Positions 25,121 to 36,283 of a DNA stretch of 64,000 nucleotides are shown here, piece after piece. The notes under the pieces were generated by a model that saw only the letters and a list, made by a program, of their open reading frames with translations, did not search any database and was not told the origin of the DNA. How positions within the stretch are numbered: the first letter of the stretch is position 1; each line of letters begins with the position of its first letter. This DNA comes from Bifidobacterium callitrichos DSM 23973 (GTDB lineage: Bacteria; Actinomycetota; Actinomycetes; Actinomycetales; Bifidobacteriaceae). The stretch lies in NCBI RefSeq assembly GCF_000741175.1, contig NZ_JGYS01000007.1, positions 1 through 64,000 on the forward strand, given 5' to 3'. Made by a program: the position numbers and the translations under genes.

Positions 25121-25146
25121 CACGGCGGCCATGACGGCCGTGTTTT
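25121..25146 (+). terminator. GC-rich hairpin with T-run in the leader of the CDF gene
   Basis: CACGGC (25121-25126) pairs with GCCGTG (25137-25142), followed directly by TTTT. It lies about 110 bases before the CDF transporter gene. It could terminate an upstream transcript or act as a leader attenuator. The following stretch (25180-25250) is GC-rich and could fold, but I match it to no known riboswitch. Confidence 0.4.
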
Positions 25147-25256
25147 GACAATTTCCTGGACACCACCGAGCTGACTGCTGTGAGCCACTCCCGCCGGTGC
25201 GAATACCGAGACGGGCAAGGGCCAACGCGGACAGCCAAGCACCGGAAGGCCCATCC

Positions 25257-26204
25257 ATGAGCAGTACCCCCAATCAGCATCAGAACCACAATCAGAACAA
25301 GAATCACAAGGCCATCGAACGCCGCGCGCTCACCGTCGGCATCGTCGTCAACATCGCGCAGGTCGCGGCCGGCATGGTCGTCTTCCTCATGACCGGCCTC
25401 AAGGCCATGTTCCTCGACTTCTCCTTCACCGCGATCTCCGTGCTCTCGGGGCTCGTCGCGGTCTACCTGTCGCGTCGCACCGTGCGCACCACCGAACGCT
25501 TTCCCAACGGCATGTTCGCCCTCGAGCCGATCTACGCGATCGCCAAGGCCATCCTCACGCTCTCGCTGCTCCTCTACTCCCTGCTCGACGTCATCCAGGT
25601 CGCCTACAACTACTTCGCGCTCGGACAGGGCGAGCCGATCGTCACCGGGCCGGTCGTCATCTACGAGCTCTTCGCCGTGGCGGCCTGCTTCTGCCTGTGT
25701 CTCTACTACCGCTCCCGCAACCGTTCGATCCGCGATTCCAGCACGATGCTGAACGCCGAGGCCAACAGCTCCTTCGTCGATGGCGTGATGTCGGCCGGCG
25801 TCGGCGCCGTTGCGGTGATCCTCATGATCCTGCCCGCGGGCGGCCCGCTCGGGTTCCTGCACTACACCGGCGACTTCTTCATCACCGTGGCTTTGGTCAT
25901 CGCGACGATCAAGGAGCCGTTCGGCGTACTGAAGGAGGCGTTCGTCGAACTGGTCGGCGGCGTGCACGACGACGACGAGACGAACGCGTACGTCGAATCG
26001 GTGGCTCAGCGGCATCTGCCGGCGAACACCGAATACGACAAGACCCTGATCTTCAAGACCGGCATGAACTACACGGTCGACGTGTACCTCGCCGGCACCG
26101 GCGACACGATCGACGTGGCCGATCTCGTCGAGTGCAAGCGGTCGCTCGAACGCGAGCTCAAGCGCCGCCTGCACATCGTCGACGTAGACTTCGTCTTCGA
26201 CTGA
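25257..26204 (+). CDS. Cation diffusion facilitator (CDF) family transporter
   Basis: A 315-residue membrane protein with about six helices after a polar, Asn/His/Gln-rich N-terminus (NQHQNHNQNKNHK) that could bind metal. Family metal-site regions are FLDFSFTAISVLSG in helix 2 and ANSSFVDGVMSAG in helix 5. The C-terminal cytoplasmic domain ends in LERELKRRLHIVDVDFVFD. CDF proteins export Zn, Mn, Co or Fe by proton antiport. The metal cannot be assigned: the helix 5 position usually held by His or Asp reads Asn/Ser here. GGAAGG precedes the start. Confidence 0.82.
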   Translation: MSSTPNQHQNHNQNKNHKAIERRALTVGIVVNIAQVAAGMVVFLMTGLKAMFLDFSFTAISVLSGLVAVYLSRRTVRTTERFPNGMFALEPIYAIAKAILTLSLLLYSLLDVIQVAYNYFALGQGEPIVTGPVVIYELFAVAACFCLCLYYRSRNRSIRDSSTMLNAEANSSFVDGVMSAGVGAVAVILMILPAGGPLGFLHYTGDFFITVALVIATIKEPFGVLKEAFVELVGGVHDDDETNAYVESVAQRHLPANTEYDKTLIFKTGMNYTVDVYLAGTGDTIDVADLVECKRSLERELKRRLHIVDVDFVFD

Positions 26205-26205
26205 T

Positions 26206-26237
26206 CGGGGTCTGATCGGGACCTCGAGCAGACCCCG
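26206..26237. terminator. Bidirectional hairpin between CDF gene and cysS
   Basis: CGGGGTCTG (26206-26214) pairs with CAGACCCCG (26229-26237). It lies between two convergent stop codons. Confidence 0.65.
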
Positions 26238-26243
26238 CCGGGT

Positions 26244-27911
26244 CTACTTGAGGGACCAGGTCGAGCCCTGCGGGCCGTCCTCGATGGCGATGCCGGCCTC
26301 GGCCAGCGTATCGCGGATCGCATCGGCCCTGGCGAAGTCGCGCTCCTTGCGGGCGGCGGCTCGGGCGGCCAGCTGCTCGCCGATCAGCGCCTCCAGTGCC
26401 TTGTGCTCCGGCGTCTCGTCCTCGCCGTCGCCGGCCGCTCCGGCCGCGCCCTGCGTCACCCACGGCTCGGCCAGCGGATCGAGGCCCAGCGTGTCGAGCA
26501 TCGTGCGCACCGAGACCAGCGCCGCGCGCACCTCGGCCCTGGCCTCGGGCGAATCGGCGTGGTCGGTGAGCTTGGAAAGCAGCGTGTTGCCGGAGCGGAT
26601 CGCGGTGAAGATCGCCGCGGTCGCGCCGGACACGTTCACGTCGTCGTTCATCGCGGACGTGAAATCGGCCGGCAGCTGATCGGCGGCAACGCCCGCGATC
26701 TCCTCGCGCGTGGGCTGCCCGCCCAGCGCGACGCCGGCGCGCTCGATGAAGTTCGCGATGCGCTCATAGGCCGCCTCGGCCTCGACGAGCGCCTGATCGG
26801 ACCATTCGAGCATCGAACGGTACTGCACGCCGCCCAGCGCGTAGCGCACCACCCAGGCGGAGTGCTCGGCCAGCACGCTCGGCACGGACAGGCCGGTGCC
26901 CAGCGACTTCGACATCTTCTCGCCCTTGGCGGTGACCCACGCCGAATGCATCCAGCGCGCGGCCGAGTCGTAGCCGGCGGCGCGGGTCTGCGCCATCTCG
27001 TTCTCGTGGTGCGGGAAGCGCAGGTCGAGGCCGCCGCCGTGGATGTCGAACCCGTCCTTCAGGTACCGGTGGCTCATCGCCGAGCATTCGATGTGCCAGC
27101 CCGGGCGGCCCACGCCGAACGGCGTGTTCCAGCGTGCATCCAGCGGATCGGTGTCCTTCGGCGCCTTCCACAATGCGAAATCGCGCGGATCGTGCTTGTC
27201 GGGGGAGGCGTCGGCCGGATCGACCGGATTGTACTTGTCGTCGCCCGCGGCGTCGACGGACGGGCCCATGCGGTCGGCGACGGCCGCCGCCTCGTCCACC
27301 TGCGCGGCGCCCGTCTGCTTCTGATGCGTCAGCTCGCCGTAATGCGGCCAGGAGGCGACGTCGAAGTACACGTTGCCGGTCGGCTTGCCGTTCTCGTCGG
27401 TGACGACGTAGCCGTGGCCGTTGTCGATGATGCGCTGGATCAGGTCGATCATGTCGGACATGTGGCCGGTCGCGCGCGGCTCGACCGTCGGCGGCAGCAC
27501 GCCCAGCGTCTCATAGGCGCGCGTGAACTCGCGCTCGTAGTAGTAGGCGCGCGCCCACCACTGCTGGCCCGCGGCGGCGGCCTTGTCGAGGATCTTGTCG
27601 TCGATGTCGGTGACGTTCCTCACGAACGTGACCTTGTATCCGAGCTTCAAAAACCAGCGGCGGATGATGTCGAACGCGACGGCCGCGCGGATGTGGCCGA
27701 TATGCGGCGACGACTGCACGGTGGCGCCGCACACGTAGATGCCCACCTCGCCGGGCTTGATCGGCGTGAACACGCTCGTCGCGTGCGAGGCGGTGTCATA
27801 GAGCTTGAGCCCCTCGGCGAGCGGGGAGACCTTCGCCTCCGTGAGCGCGCTCGGCAATACGGAATGCAATACGGAAGTATTGAAATCATGCGATTCTTGA
27901 CTATTTCCCAT
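26244..27911 (-). CDS. cysS: Cysteine--tRNA ligase
   Basis: A 555-residue class I aminoacyl-tRNA synthetase charging tRNA-Cys. The HIGH motif lies in [12 protein letters not shown] and KMSKS in GEKMSKSLG. Zinc ligands include the Cys of YVCGATVQ, the Cys of HIECSAMS and the HHENE cluster. Two loops (about 210-245 and near 490-510) are longer than in the E. coli enzyme, as in other actinobacterial forms. TACCCT lies 6 bases before the ATG and there is no ribosome site, so it is probably leaderless. Confidence 0.96.
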   Translation of the reverse strand: MGNSQESHDFNTSVLHSVLPSALTEAKVSPLAEGLKLYDTASHATSVFTPIKPGEVGIYVCGATVQSSPHIGHIRAAVAFDIIRRWFLKLGYKVTFVRNVTDIDDKILDKAAAAGQQWWARAYYYEREFTRAYETLGVLPPTVEPRATGHMSDMIDLIQRIIDNGHGYVVTDENGKPTGNVYFDVASWPHYGELTHQKQTGAAQVDEAAAVADRMGPSVDAAGDDKYNPVDPADASPDKHDPRDFALWKAPKDTDPLDARWNTPFGVGRPGWHIECSAMSHRYLKDGFDIHGGGLDLRFPHHENEMAQTRAAGYDSAARWMHSAWVTAKGEKMSKSLGTGLSVPSVLAEHSAWVVRYALGGVQYRSMLEWSDQALVEAEAAYERIANFIERAGVALGGQPTREEIAGVAADQLPADFTSAMNDDVNVSGATAAIFTAIRSGNTLLSKLTDHADSPEARAEVRAALVSVRTMLDTLGLDPLAEPWVTQGAAGAAGDGEDETPEHKALEALIGEQLAARAAARKERDFARADAIRDTLAEAGIAIEDGPQGSTWSLK

Positions 27912-27917
27912 ACATCA

Positions 27918-27923
27918 AGGGTA
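27918..27923 (-). promoter_or_regulatory. -10 box of a probable leaderless cysS transcript
   Basis: TACCCT on the minus strand lies 6 bases before the cysS ATG (27911). Confidence 0.4.
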
Positions 27924-27963
27924 CACCCCGGACGCGTGCGAGCGCCGTTTACGTAGCTCGTGC

Positions 27964-27969
27964 CACAAT
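27964..27969 (+). promoter_or_regulatory. -10 box of a probable leaderless amidotransferase transcript
   Basis: CACAAT lies exactly 7 bases before ATG 27977, although AGAGGGC between them could also act as a weak ribosome site. Confidence 0.35.
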
Positions 27970-27976
27970 AGAGGGC

Positions 27977-28741
27977 ATGACTCCGCAAGTGCTTGTGCTC
28001 CAACACGTGCCCTGGGAGAAGCCCGGGCGCATCCTCACCAATCTCGAGGACCTCGGTCTCGACTATCAGATCCTCAACATCGTCGACGAGAAGAAACCGG
28101 ACCTGCCCTCGTTCGACGAGGTCGCGGGCGTGGTCATCATGGGCGGCCCGATGGGCGCCGCCGACTATGACAGGCACCCGGGGCTCAAGGCCGAGGCCAA
28201 GCTCGCCCGCGCCGCGGTCGCCGTGAACAAGCCGGTGCTCGGCGTGTGCCTCGGCCATCAGATCATCGCCACCGCGCTCGGCGCGAAGCTGCGCCGCGGG
28301 GAGGCGCCGGAGATCGGCTTCGGCCCGATCAAGCGCGTCGACCAGCATGACTACTTCTCCATGTGGGACAAGCAGATCGACGTGCTCCACTGGCACAACG
28401 ACGTGGTGGGGCTGCCCGAGAGCGCGCAGCTGCTCGCCCGATCGAACGCCACCAAGGTGCAGGCGTTCCGTGCCGGATCCGCGTTGGGACTCCAGTTCCA
28501 CCTCGAGGTCACCGCCTCCCTGCTCGAGGAGTGGCTCGCCGAGCCGAGCATGGTCAAGGATCTCAAAGCCGCCGGCGGCTCCAAATCGCAGCTGCGCGAG
28601 GACTTCGAACGCTGCAACCCGCTGCTCGAGCCGTTCGCCGAACAGGTGTTCTCCGGCTTCGCCGTGCGCTGCCGCAACTACGCGCAGGGGCTCGCCAAGG
28701 CCGAGGAGGAGCAGGGGCCGAAGGACCCGGTCATCTCCTGA
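27977..28741 (+). CDS. Class I glutamine amidotransferase-like protein
   Basis: A 254-residue stand-alone GATase1 domain, resembling GMP-synthase-like amidotransferases. The nucleophile Cys lies in LGVCLGHQIIA, the oxyanion region is IMGGPMGA, and the catalytic His lies in LGLQFHLEVT. Such proteins can act on glutamine-related or gamma-glutamyl substrates; the partner synthase is not adjacent, so the function is open. It diverges from cysS and precedes the ABC-F gene by 58 bases on the same strand. Confidence 0.85.
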   Translation: MTPQVLVLQHVPWEKPGRILTNLEDLGLDYQILNIVDEKKPDLPSFDEVAGVVIMGGPMGAADYDRHPGLKAEAKLARAAVAVNKPVLGVCLGHQIIATALGAKLRRGEAPEIGFGPIKRVDQHDYFSMWDKQIDVLHWHNDVVGLPESAQLLARSNATKVQAFRAGSALGLQFHLEVTASLLEEWLAEPSMVKDLKAAGGSKSQLREDFERCNPLLEPFAEQVFSGFAVRCRNYAQGLAKAEEEQGPKDPVIS

Positions 28742-28785
28742 AACGGCCGGGAACGTCTGCCACGGCCCCTGTTGCGGCCTCAGGC

Positions 28786-28791
28786 TACATT
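28786..28791 (+). promoter_or_regulatory. -10 box of a probable leaderless ABC-F transcript
   Basis: TACATT lies 8 bases before ATG 28800. No purine-rich ribosome site of useful strength lies between them. Confidence 0.4.
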
Positions 28792-28799
28792 GGTGAGTC

Positions 28800-31127
<2,328 letters not shown>

Positions 31128-31166
31128 CCGGCGCAGGCGGCATCATCGCCATGGCATCCTCGCCAC

Positions 31167-31329
31167 CCATCGCGCGGTAATCACACCCATCGCGCGGCGA
31201 AATCCTCATGAAGTAGTGAGGTGATTTTACGGATTGGCGGAATTCCGCCGTTTCGCATCACTGCGCGATGGGCGAAACACTACTTCATGTGACGTTCACC
31301 GCGCGATGGGTGTGATTACCGCGCGATGG
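31167..31329. repeat. Cruciform-type element with 31-bp perfect inverted repeats
   Basis: Positions 31167-31197 are the exact reverse complement of 31299-31329 (31 of 31 bases). Inside, CATGAAGTAGTG (31207-31218) pairs with CACTACTTCATG (31278-31289), GGCGGAATTCCGCC (31236-31249) is itself a perfect palindrome, and TTTCGC (31250-31255) pairs with GCGAAA (31272-31277). The 11-base word CCATCGCGCGG or its complement occurs four times, with a fifth near-copy at 31263-31271. The element fills most of the space between two convergent units and has no coding potential. It is either a strong structured terminator or a palindromic mobile-type repeat. Confidence 0.8.
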
Positions 31330-31369
31330 ATGGTGATGTGGGGTGATGATGTGAAATGAAGTGTTATTC

Positions 31370-31403
31370 GGGTGTTCCCCACCATCGTAGGTGAGGAACA
31401 CCC
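31370..31403. terminator. Hairpin downstream of ilvH
   Basis: GGGTGTTCC (31370-31378) pairs with GGAACACCC (31395-31403), with an inner CACC/GGTG stem. It lies 35 bases beyond the ilvH stop. Together with the inverted repeat at 31167-31329 it accounts for the 310-base gap. Confidence 0.65.
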
Positions 31404-31437
31404 CCTATCGCGTACGTGTATGGAGCCGAATGCGGCG

Positions 31438-31995
31438 TCAGCGGCCGGTGATCTCCGAGCCGATGACCTTCTCGGCCAGCGCCTTCGGGCCGCGCGTGAC
31501 GGCGACGGCGCCGGAGCGCACCAGCTCGATCACGCCGTAGTGCTCCAGGAGTCCCAGCAGCGCGTCGATCTTGCCCTCGGCGCCGGTGGCCTCGATCGTG
31601 AGCGACTCCGGGTTCACGTCGACGACGCGCACACGGAACAGTCGCACGATCTCGAGCACGTCGGAACGGTTCGACTGATCGGCGGCCACCTTGATGAGCA
31701 CGAGCTCGCGCTCGACGGTGGTGTTCGGGTCGAGTTCGACGATCTTCAGCACGTGCAGCAGCTTGTTGAGCTGCTTGATGATCTGCTCGAGCGGCACCGC
31801 CTCCACATCGGCGGTGACGGTCACGCGCGAGATGTCCGGACGCTCGGTGGGGGAGACGGACAGCGAGTTGATGTTGAACGCGCGGCGGGCGAACAGACCG
31901 GCGATGCGCGCCAGCACGCCCGGACGGTTCTCCACCAGCACGGACAGCGTATGACGCTCGGAGCCCGGCTTGGATGCGGGATAGTTGGCGGGCAT
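31438..31995 (-). CDS. ilvH: Acetolactate synthase small (regulatory) subunit
   Basis: A 185-residue IlvH. An N-terminal ACT domain, HTLSVLVENRPGVLARIAGLFARR, senses branched-chain amino acids (usually valine), and FNINSLSVSPTERPDISRVTV follows. The C-terminal domain covers about residues 95-180. It binds IlvB and confers activity and feedback inhibition in branched-chain amino acid synthesis. It starts 1 base after the ilvB stop on the same strand, so the two are translated together. Confidence 0.96.
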   Translation of the reverse strand: MPANYPASKPGSERHTLSVLVENRPGVLARIAGLFARRAFNINSLSVSPTERPDISRVTVTADVEAVPLEQIIKQLNKLLHVLKIVELDPNTTVERELVLIKVAADQSNRSDVLEIVRLFRVRVVDVNPESLTIEATGAEGKIDALLGLLEHYGVIELVRSGAVAVTRGPKALAEKVIGSEITGR

Positions 31996-31996
31996 A

Positions 31997-33958
31997 TCAG
32001 TTCTCCTTTCCGTTCTCGGCGTTCGCGGCGGCGGTTTCGGCCGCAGCCACTTCGTCGTCCTCGATCGGCCCGGTGCCGGTATCGCCCTTCAACGGGTGCA
32101 GACCGGGGCGGTACGTCACATCGTCGTTCGACTTGCCGGCGGCGACCATCGGCCAGACCATCGCATCCTTCCAGACGCGGAAGTCGATGAGCACCGGACG
32201 GTCGTTGATCTCGTTCGCCTTGCGGATCGCCTCGACGGCCTCCTCCTCGGTGAAAGCGCGCATCGCCACGCAGCCGTACGCCTCGGCCAGCTTGACGAAG
32301 TCCGGCACCTCGAGCGGCAGCTCGCCGGCGGCGGCCTGCGCGTCGCCCTCGGCGCCGTGCGCCTCGCCGTCGAGCAGGTTGGTCTGCGAGTAGTGGTGAT
32401 CGTAGAACAGGGTCTGCCACTGGCGGACCATGCCGTACACGGAGTTGTTGAGCAGCGCGATCTTGACCGGCGTGTGCGCGAAGAACGCGGCCGCCAGCTC
32501 CTCGCTGGTCATCTGGAACGAGCCGTCGCCGTCGATGAGCCACACCGGCTTCTTGCCGTCGAACTCGCGCGCCGAACCCACGGACGCGCCGATCGCCGCC
32601 GGCAGACCGTAGCCCATCGTGCCGAGGCCGCCGGAGGAGATCCACTCGTGCGGGCCGTGGAAGTCGATGAACTGCGACGCCCACATCTGATGCTGTCCGA
32701 CGCCGGTCACCCAGATCGTCGACGGATCGGCCAGCTCGGAGAGCTTCTTGACGACCCACTGCGGGGCCAGCGAGCCGTCGGTCGGCTCGTCCCACGTCAT
32801 CGGGTACTTCGCGCGCCAGCCGTTGATGCGATCCCACCACGGCTTGCGGTTCGGCTTCGGGGTGATGGCCTGCGCGCGTTCGATCTCGGGGATGAGATCC
32901 TCGAGCACGGTGGCCACGTCGCCCACGATCGGCACGTCCGGCGTACGGTTCTTGCCGATTTCGGCCGGGTCGATGTCGATGTGGATCACGCGGGCGCCCG
33001 GCGCGAACGCGTCGAGCTTGCCGGTGACGCGGTCGTCGAAGCGCGCGCCGATCGCGACGAGCAGGTCGCAGCGCTGCACGGCACCGGTCGCGGCGATCGT
33101 GCCGTGCATGCCCAGCATGCCGAGGTTCTTCGGATCGTCATCCGGGACGATGCCGCGCGCCGGCAGCGTGGTGACGATCGGGGAGTCGGTCAGGTCGGCC
33201 AGGGCCTTGACCTGCTTGCTTGCGCCGGAGCGCATCGCGCCGCCGCCCACGTAGAGGACCGGGCGGTAGGACTGGTTGAACAGCTTGGCGGCGTCGGAGA
33301 GCACGCGGCCGTGCGCCTTGGTCGTCGGATTGTAGCCGGGCAGGATCATGCGCTGCGGCCACGAGTAGTACATCTCGCCGGTCTGTGCGGTCTTCGTCAG
33401 GTCGACGACCACCGGGCCGGGGCGGCCGGTGGACGCGACGTGGAACGCCTCGGCCATGACGCGCGGGATGTCCTGCGCGCGGGTGACGAGGTACGAGTGC
33501 TTGGAGACCGGGTAGGTCATGCCGACGATGTCGGCCTCCTGGAACGCGTCCGTGCCGATCGCCTGCACGCCGACCTGACCGGTGACGACGACCATCGGCA
33601 CCGAATCCATGTTCGCGTCGGCGATGGCGGTGACCACGTTGGTGGCACCCGGGCCGGAGGTCACGATGCACACGCCGACCTTGCCGGTGGAGATCGCGTA
33701 GCCTTCGGCCGCATGACCCGCGGCCTGCTCGTGACGCATCAGGATGAAACGGAACTTCAGATCGTCGGTGATCTGATGGTAGACGGGCAGGATCGCGCCT
33801 CCCGGGATGCCGAAGACGTCGGTGACGCCCAGATCCTCCAGCGAACGGACCAGCGCCTGGGCGCCGGTCATCTTCTCGCCGTCGACGATGGTCTGCTTGT
33901 CGCTTACGGGCGTTTTGGGCACGCCGCTGAATGCCTGCAAAGGCGTGGGTAAAGCCAT
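31997..33958 (-). CDS. ilvB: Acetolactate synthase large (catalytic) subunit
   Basis: A 653-residue thiamine diphosphate enzyme that joins two pyruvates, or pyruvate and 2-oxobutyrate, in the first step of isoleucine/valine/leucine synthesis. The N-terminal domain has GIPGGAILPVYH and MRHEQAAGHAAEGYA with the catalytic Glu. The ThDP/Mg motif runs from DGDGSFQMT to LLNNS. An Ala/Gly/Glu insert (EAHGAEGDAQAAAGE) lies after YSQTNL, and the C-terminus carries an acidic tail. The frame is open far upstream, but ATG 33958 has GAGAGGATT before it and matches the family start. Confidence 0.95.
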   Translation of the reverse strand: MALPTPLQAFSGVPKTPVSDKQTIVDGEKMTGAQALVRSLEDLGVTDVFGIPGGAILPVYHQITDDLKFRFILMRHEQAAGHAAEGYAISTGKVGVCIVTSGPGATNVVTAIADANMDSVPMVVVTGQVGVQAIGTDAFQEADIVGMTYPVSKHSYLVTRAQDIPRVMAEAFHVASTGRPGPVVVDLTKTAQTGEMYYSWPQRMILPGYNPTTKAHGRVLSDAAKLFNQSYRPVLYVGGGAMRSGASKQVKALADLTDSPIVTTLPARGIVPDDDPKNLGMLGMHGTIAATGAVQRCDLLVAIGARFDDRVTGKLDAFAPGARVIHIDIDPAEIGKNRTPDVPIVGDVATVLEDLIPEIERAQAITPKPNRKPWWDRINGWRAKYPMTWDEPTDGSLAPQWVVKKLSELADPSTIWVTGVGQHQMWASQFIDFHGPHEWISSGGLGTMGYGLPAAIGASVGSAREFDGKKPVWLIDGDGSFQMTSEELAAAFFAHTPVKIALLNNSVYGMVRQWQTLFYDHHYSQTNLLDGEAHGAEGDAQAAAGELPLEVPDFVKLAEAYGCVAMRAFTEEEAVEAIRKANEINDRPVLIDFRVWKDAMVWPMVAAGKSNDDVTYRPGLHPLKGDTGTGPIEDDEVAAAETAAANAENGKEN

Positions 33959-34140
33959 AATCCTCTCACACTTCGCTTCCGTTGGTTCTCGCCGACCTGT
34001 GCCGCCGCCGGACGGCCGCGACTGATGGTCGCACCCTGCGGTCCTGTCGGCCTCGCTTGCGACGAAGACCGGTTTCGTGGCCGGTTTCGCGCGTGTTTTC
34101 TCCAGTGTATTCGCGCGCGTGACGTTTGCGTCATATGGCT

Positions 34141-34210
34141 CAATGGGCGGAACGCGCGGGGGCGCGAAGCACCAGTGAGGTACCTCACGCCCCGCGCGTT
34201 CCGCCCATTG
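34141..34210. repeat. 21-bp perfect hairpin just after rnc
   Basis: Positions 34141-34161 pair perfectly with 34190-34210 (21 of 21 bases). The loop contains the palindrome GTGAGGTACCTCAC (34175-34188). Just beyond it TGACG (34120-34124) and CGTCA (34128-34132) form a smaller hairpin. The element begins 5 bases after the rnc stop on the minus strand. There is no T-run. In RNA it would give a long, regular duplex. Confidence 0.7.
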
Positions 34211-34215
34211 ACGAC

Positions 34216-35001
34216 CTACTCGTCGAGCTTGTGCCAGGCGGCCTCGGCGGCTGCGAGCTGTGCCTTGCGCTTGCTCGTGCCGCGTCCGACGCCGATGATC
34301 GTCTCGTCGTCGCCGAGCGTGACGCGGGCGATGAACTCCTGCGCGTACTCCGGGCCGGTGACGGCCATGTGGTAGACCGGCTCCTCCTTGCCCATCTTGT
34401 GCGCCTTGACGGTCAGCGAGGTCTTCCAGTCGAGCGCCGGGCCCTCGGTGGCGACCTCCTTCAGGGTGTCGTCGATCAGGCGGTGGACGGTGTTGCGCGC
34501 GCCGTCGATGCCGTGTTCGACGAACGTCGCGCCGATGAGCGATTCGACGATGTCGCACAGGATCGAGCTCTTCTCGGCGCCGCCGTCCGCAGCCTCGCCG
34601 TGGCCGAGCAGGATGTACGGGCCGACGTGCAGCTTGTCGCGGGCGATCGCGCTCAGCGCCTCTTCGGAGACGGCCTTGGCGCGCATCTTGGCCAGCTGGC
34701 CCTCGGTCATGTCCGGATGGATGCGGTACAGGGTCTCGGTGGCGACGAGCTCGAGCACGGCGTCGCCGAGGAACTCGAGTCGCTCGTAGTGCTTGACGCC
34801 GGGGTGCTCGTGCGCGAAGGAGCGGTGAGTGAGCGCCTGGACGAGCAGCTCGGGGCTGATCGTCGTGTCGAGCGCCTTGAGAAGCGCCTCGACGGCTTCG
34901 TTGGACGGGCCGGAGACGCGCACGATGTGCTGCTGATCGTTGTCTTGCTTGGTCTGCTTGGACGTCTGCTTGGTGGCGGAGTTGGAGTTGGAATTGGTCA
35001 T
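34216..35001 (-). CDS. rnc: Ribonuclease III
   Basis: A 261-residue RNase III, the double-strand-specific endonuclease that processes rRNA precursors. A polar N-terminal extension (MTNSNSNSATKQTSKQTKQ) precedes the nuclease domain, which carries the signature HYERLEFLGDAVLELV and DIVESLIGATFVEHG. The C-terminal dsRNA-binding domain is DWKTSLTVKAHKMG to RKAQLAAAEAAWHKL. ATG 35001 is the first start consistent with family length. It lies downstream of rpmF, separated by a terminator-like hairpin. A perfect 21-bp hairpin follows its stop and could be an RNase III target. Confidence 0.95.
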   Translation of the reverse strand: MTNSNSNSATKQTSKQTKQDNDQQHIVRVSGPSNEAVEALLKALDTTISPELLVQALTHRSFAHEHPGVKHYERLEFLGDAVLELVATETLYRIHPDMTEGQLAKMRAKAVSEEALSAIARDKLHVGPYILLGHGEAADGGAEKSSILCDIVESLIGATFVEHGIDGARNTVHRLIDDTLKEVATEGPALDWKTSLTVKAHKMGKEEPVYHMAVTGPEYAQEFIARVTLGDDETIIGVGRGTSKRKAQLAAAEAAWHKLDE

Positions 35002-35104
35002 GATGGGTGATTGATGGGGTCGGTCGTGGACAGTGGCTCCGGGGCGAATCCCGTCTCGGTCGTCGCCCGCGATGCCGCTTTCCACGAATGGCGGATAGTT
35101 ACGC

Positions 35105-35138
35105 GAAAGCCCCGCCACCCGTCGATGGCAGGGCTTTC
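35105..35138 (-). terminator. Hairpin between rpmF and rnc
   Basis: GAAAGCCC (35105-35112) pairs with GGGCTTTC (35131-35138), with an inner GCCA/TGGC stem (35114-35117 with 35126-35129). It lies 33 bases downstream of rpmF on the minus strand. The T-run is short, so read-through into rnc is possible. Confidence 0.65.
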
Positions 35139-35170
35139 TTGCAGTTCATGCCGTGATCAGCTTCGGCGAC

Positions 35171-35365
35171 TCACTTGGCGTGAGGGGCGCGGATGGCTTC
35201 ACGGTAGATGCGGCCGCGGAAGGAGCCGCAGCTCGGGCAGGCCACGTGCGGGAGAGCCGGAGCGCCGCAGTTCGGGCAGCTCACGGTGGCCGTAGCGGTC
35301 GCCTTCCAATTCGCGCGACGCGAGTGCGTGTTGGCGCGCGAGGTCTTGTACTTAGGCAGTGCCAT
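35171..35365 (-). CDS. rpmF: 50S ribosomal protein L32
   Basis: A 64-residue L32 of the large ribosomal subunit. [20 protein letters not shown] opens the protein and two CxxC pairs (CPNC and CPSC) form the zinc ribbon. AGAGGATACTG upstream provides the ribosome site. It lies between yceD and rnc on the same strand, which is the usual neighbourhood. Confidence 0.97.
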   Translation of the reverse strand: MALPKYKTSRANTHSRRANWKATATATVSCPNCGAPALPHVACPSCGSFRGRIYREAIRAPHAK

Positions 35366-35526
35366 TTTCAGTATCCTCTATTTCGTTCGAACATTTGAGC
35401 TTAAGCGTTCAGTACTCTAGCGCAATGCCCGTACAATGTCACTCCGAGCGGATCTCGGCGTTTCTTCGGCGGGTGGTATCCCGAGATGCCGGACCGGGGC
35501 CCGGGGCATCACCATCGCCCGCGTGA

Positions 35527-36153
35527 CTACTCCCTGCCGTCCCGGCCGTTCTCCTCGGCCTCGAGCTGGGCCTTCAGAGCGGCGAGTCCGTCGAAGCGGC
35601 TGTCGGTGATCTCGTGGTGATGATCCGGATGCTCGTTCAGGTCGATGCCGCACTGCGAGCACAGACCGAGGCAGTCCTCACGGCACAGTGGCTGCAGCGG
35701 CAGCGCCTCGACGAGCGTGTCGCGCAGCAGCGCCTCGATGTCGGCGAACGCGCCGCCGTCGAGCAGCGGATAGGAGTCCTCCGACTCCTCCTCGCCGGCG
35801 ATGATCTCGACCTCGCCCTTCTTCTTGTTCTTGTCCTTGTCCTTGCTGGCGGCCTCGGACTCGTAGGGGAAGAATGCGGTGACGTTCACGCCCCAGTCGC
35901 GCTTGAGCGGCTTCAAGCAGCGGGTGCATTCGGCGTGCACCGGAGCGGTGACGCGCGCGTTGAGGATCAGCCCGTCGACGATCGAGTCGAACGAGCCGTC
36001 CACATGCACCGGCGCACCCTCATCGACGCCGATCACCTCGTCGCCGATGCCGCCGGGAGCGGGGAAGTCGGCGTTCACCTCCTTGGACTGCCCGGCGCGG
36101 GAGGCGACCTGCGCCACCGAAATCGCCCACGGGGAAAGTTCAGGACGAGCCAT
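35527..36153 (-). CDS. yceD: YceD/DUF177 family protein
   Basis: A 208-residue DUF177 protein. The conserved CTRCLKP (about residue 77) and the C-terminal CREDCLGLCSQCGIDLNEHP Cys cluster are diagnostic and probably bind zinc. A Lys/Asp-rich loop (ASKDKDKNKKKGEVE) is inserted in the middle. YceD is encoded next to rpmF almost everywhere; in E. coli and plants it has been linked to 23S rRNA accumulation. The start follows AAGAAAGGCTAACGGTATT, a fair ribosome site. Confidence 0.92.
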   Translation of the reverse strand: MARPELSPWAISVAQVASRAGQSKEVNADFPAPGGIGDEVIGVDEGAPVHVDGSFDSIVDGLILNARVTAPVHAECTRCLKPLKRDWGVNVTAFFPYESEAASKDKDKNKKKGEVEIIAGEEESEDSYPLLDGGAFADIEALLRDTLVEALPLQPLCREDCLGLCSQCGIDLNEHPDHHHEITDSRFDGLAALKAQLEAEENGRDGRE

Positions 36154-36195
36154 AATACCGTTAGCCTTTCTTAAGTGTTGTCATCCGTAGTATTG

Positions 36196-36242
36196 GCCCC
36201 CTCTGACGAGGGGGCTGTCAGCGAAGCTGACTGGGGGAGAGA
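36196..36242. repeat. Short REP-like intergenic repeat, copy 1
   Basis: GCCCCCTC (36196-36203) pairs with GAGGGGGC (36208-36215), then GTCAGC (36217-36222) pairs with GCTGAC (36226-36231), followed by TGGGGGAGAG. A diverged copy of the same two-hairpin pattern lies at 61961-62003. It separates yceD from the SepIVA-like gene. Confidence 0.6.
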
Positions 36243-36283
36243 CGGACATGTTCCGTCACCCCATCAGCCGCCTCAACTCCGCC

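Noticed and set aside
24967-25256. A riboswitch (Mn, cobalamin or similar) or 4.5S RNA before the CDF gene
   Set aside because: I could not match conserved core sequences of any of these; only one hairpin with a T-run is clear.
34141-34210. Ordinary intrinsic terminator for rnc
   Set aside because: The stem is unusually long and perfect and has no T-run on the minus strand, so it is listed as a structured repeat instead.
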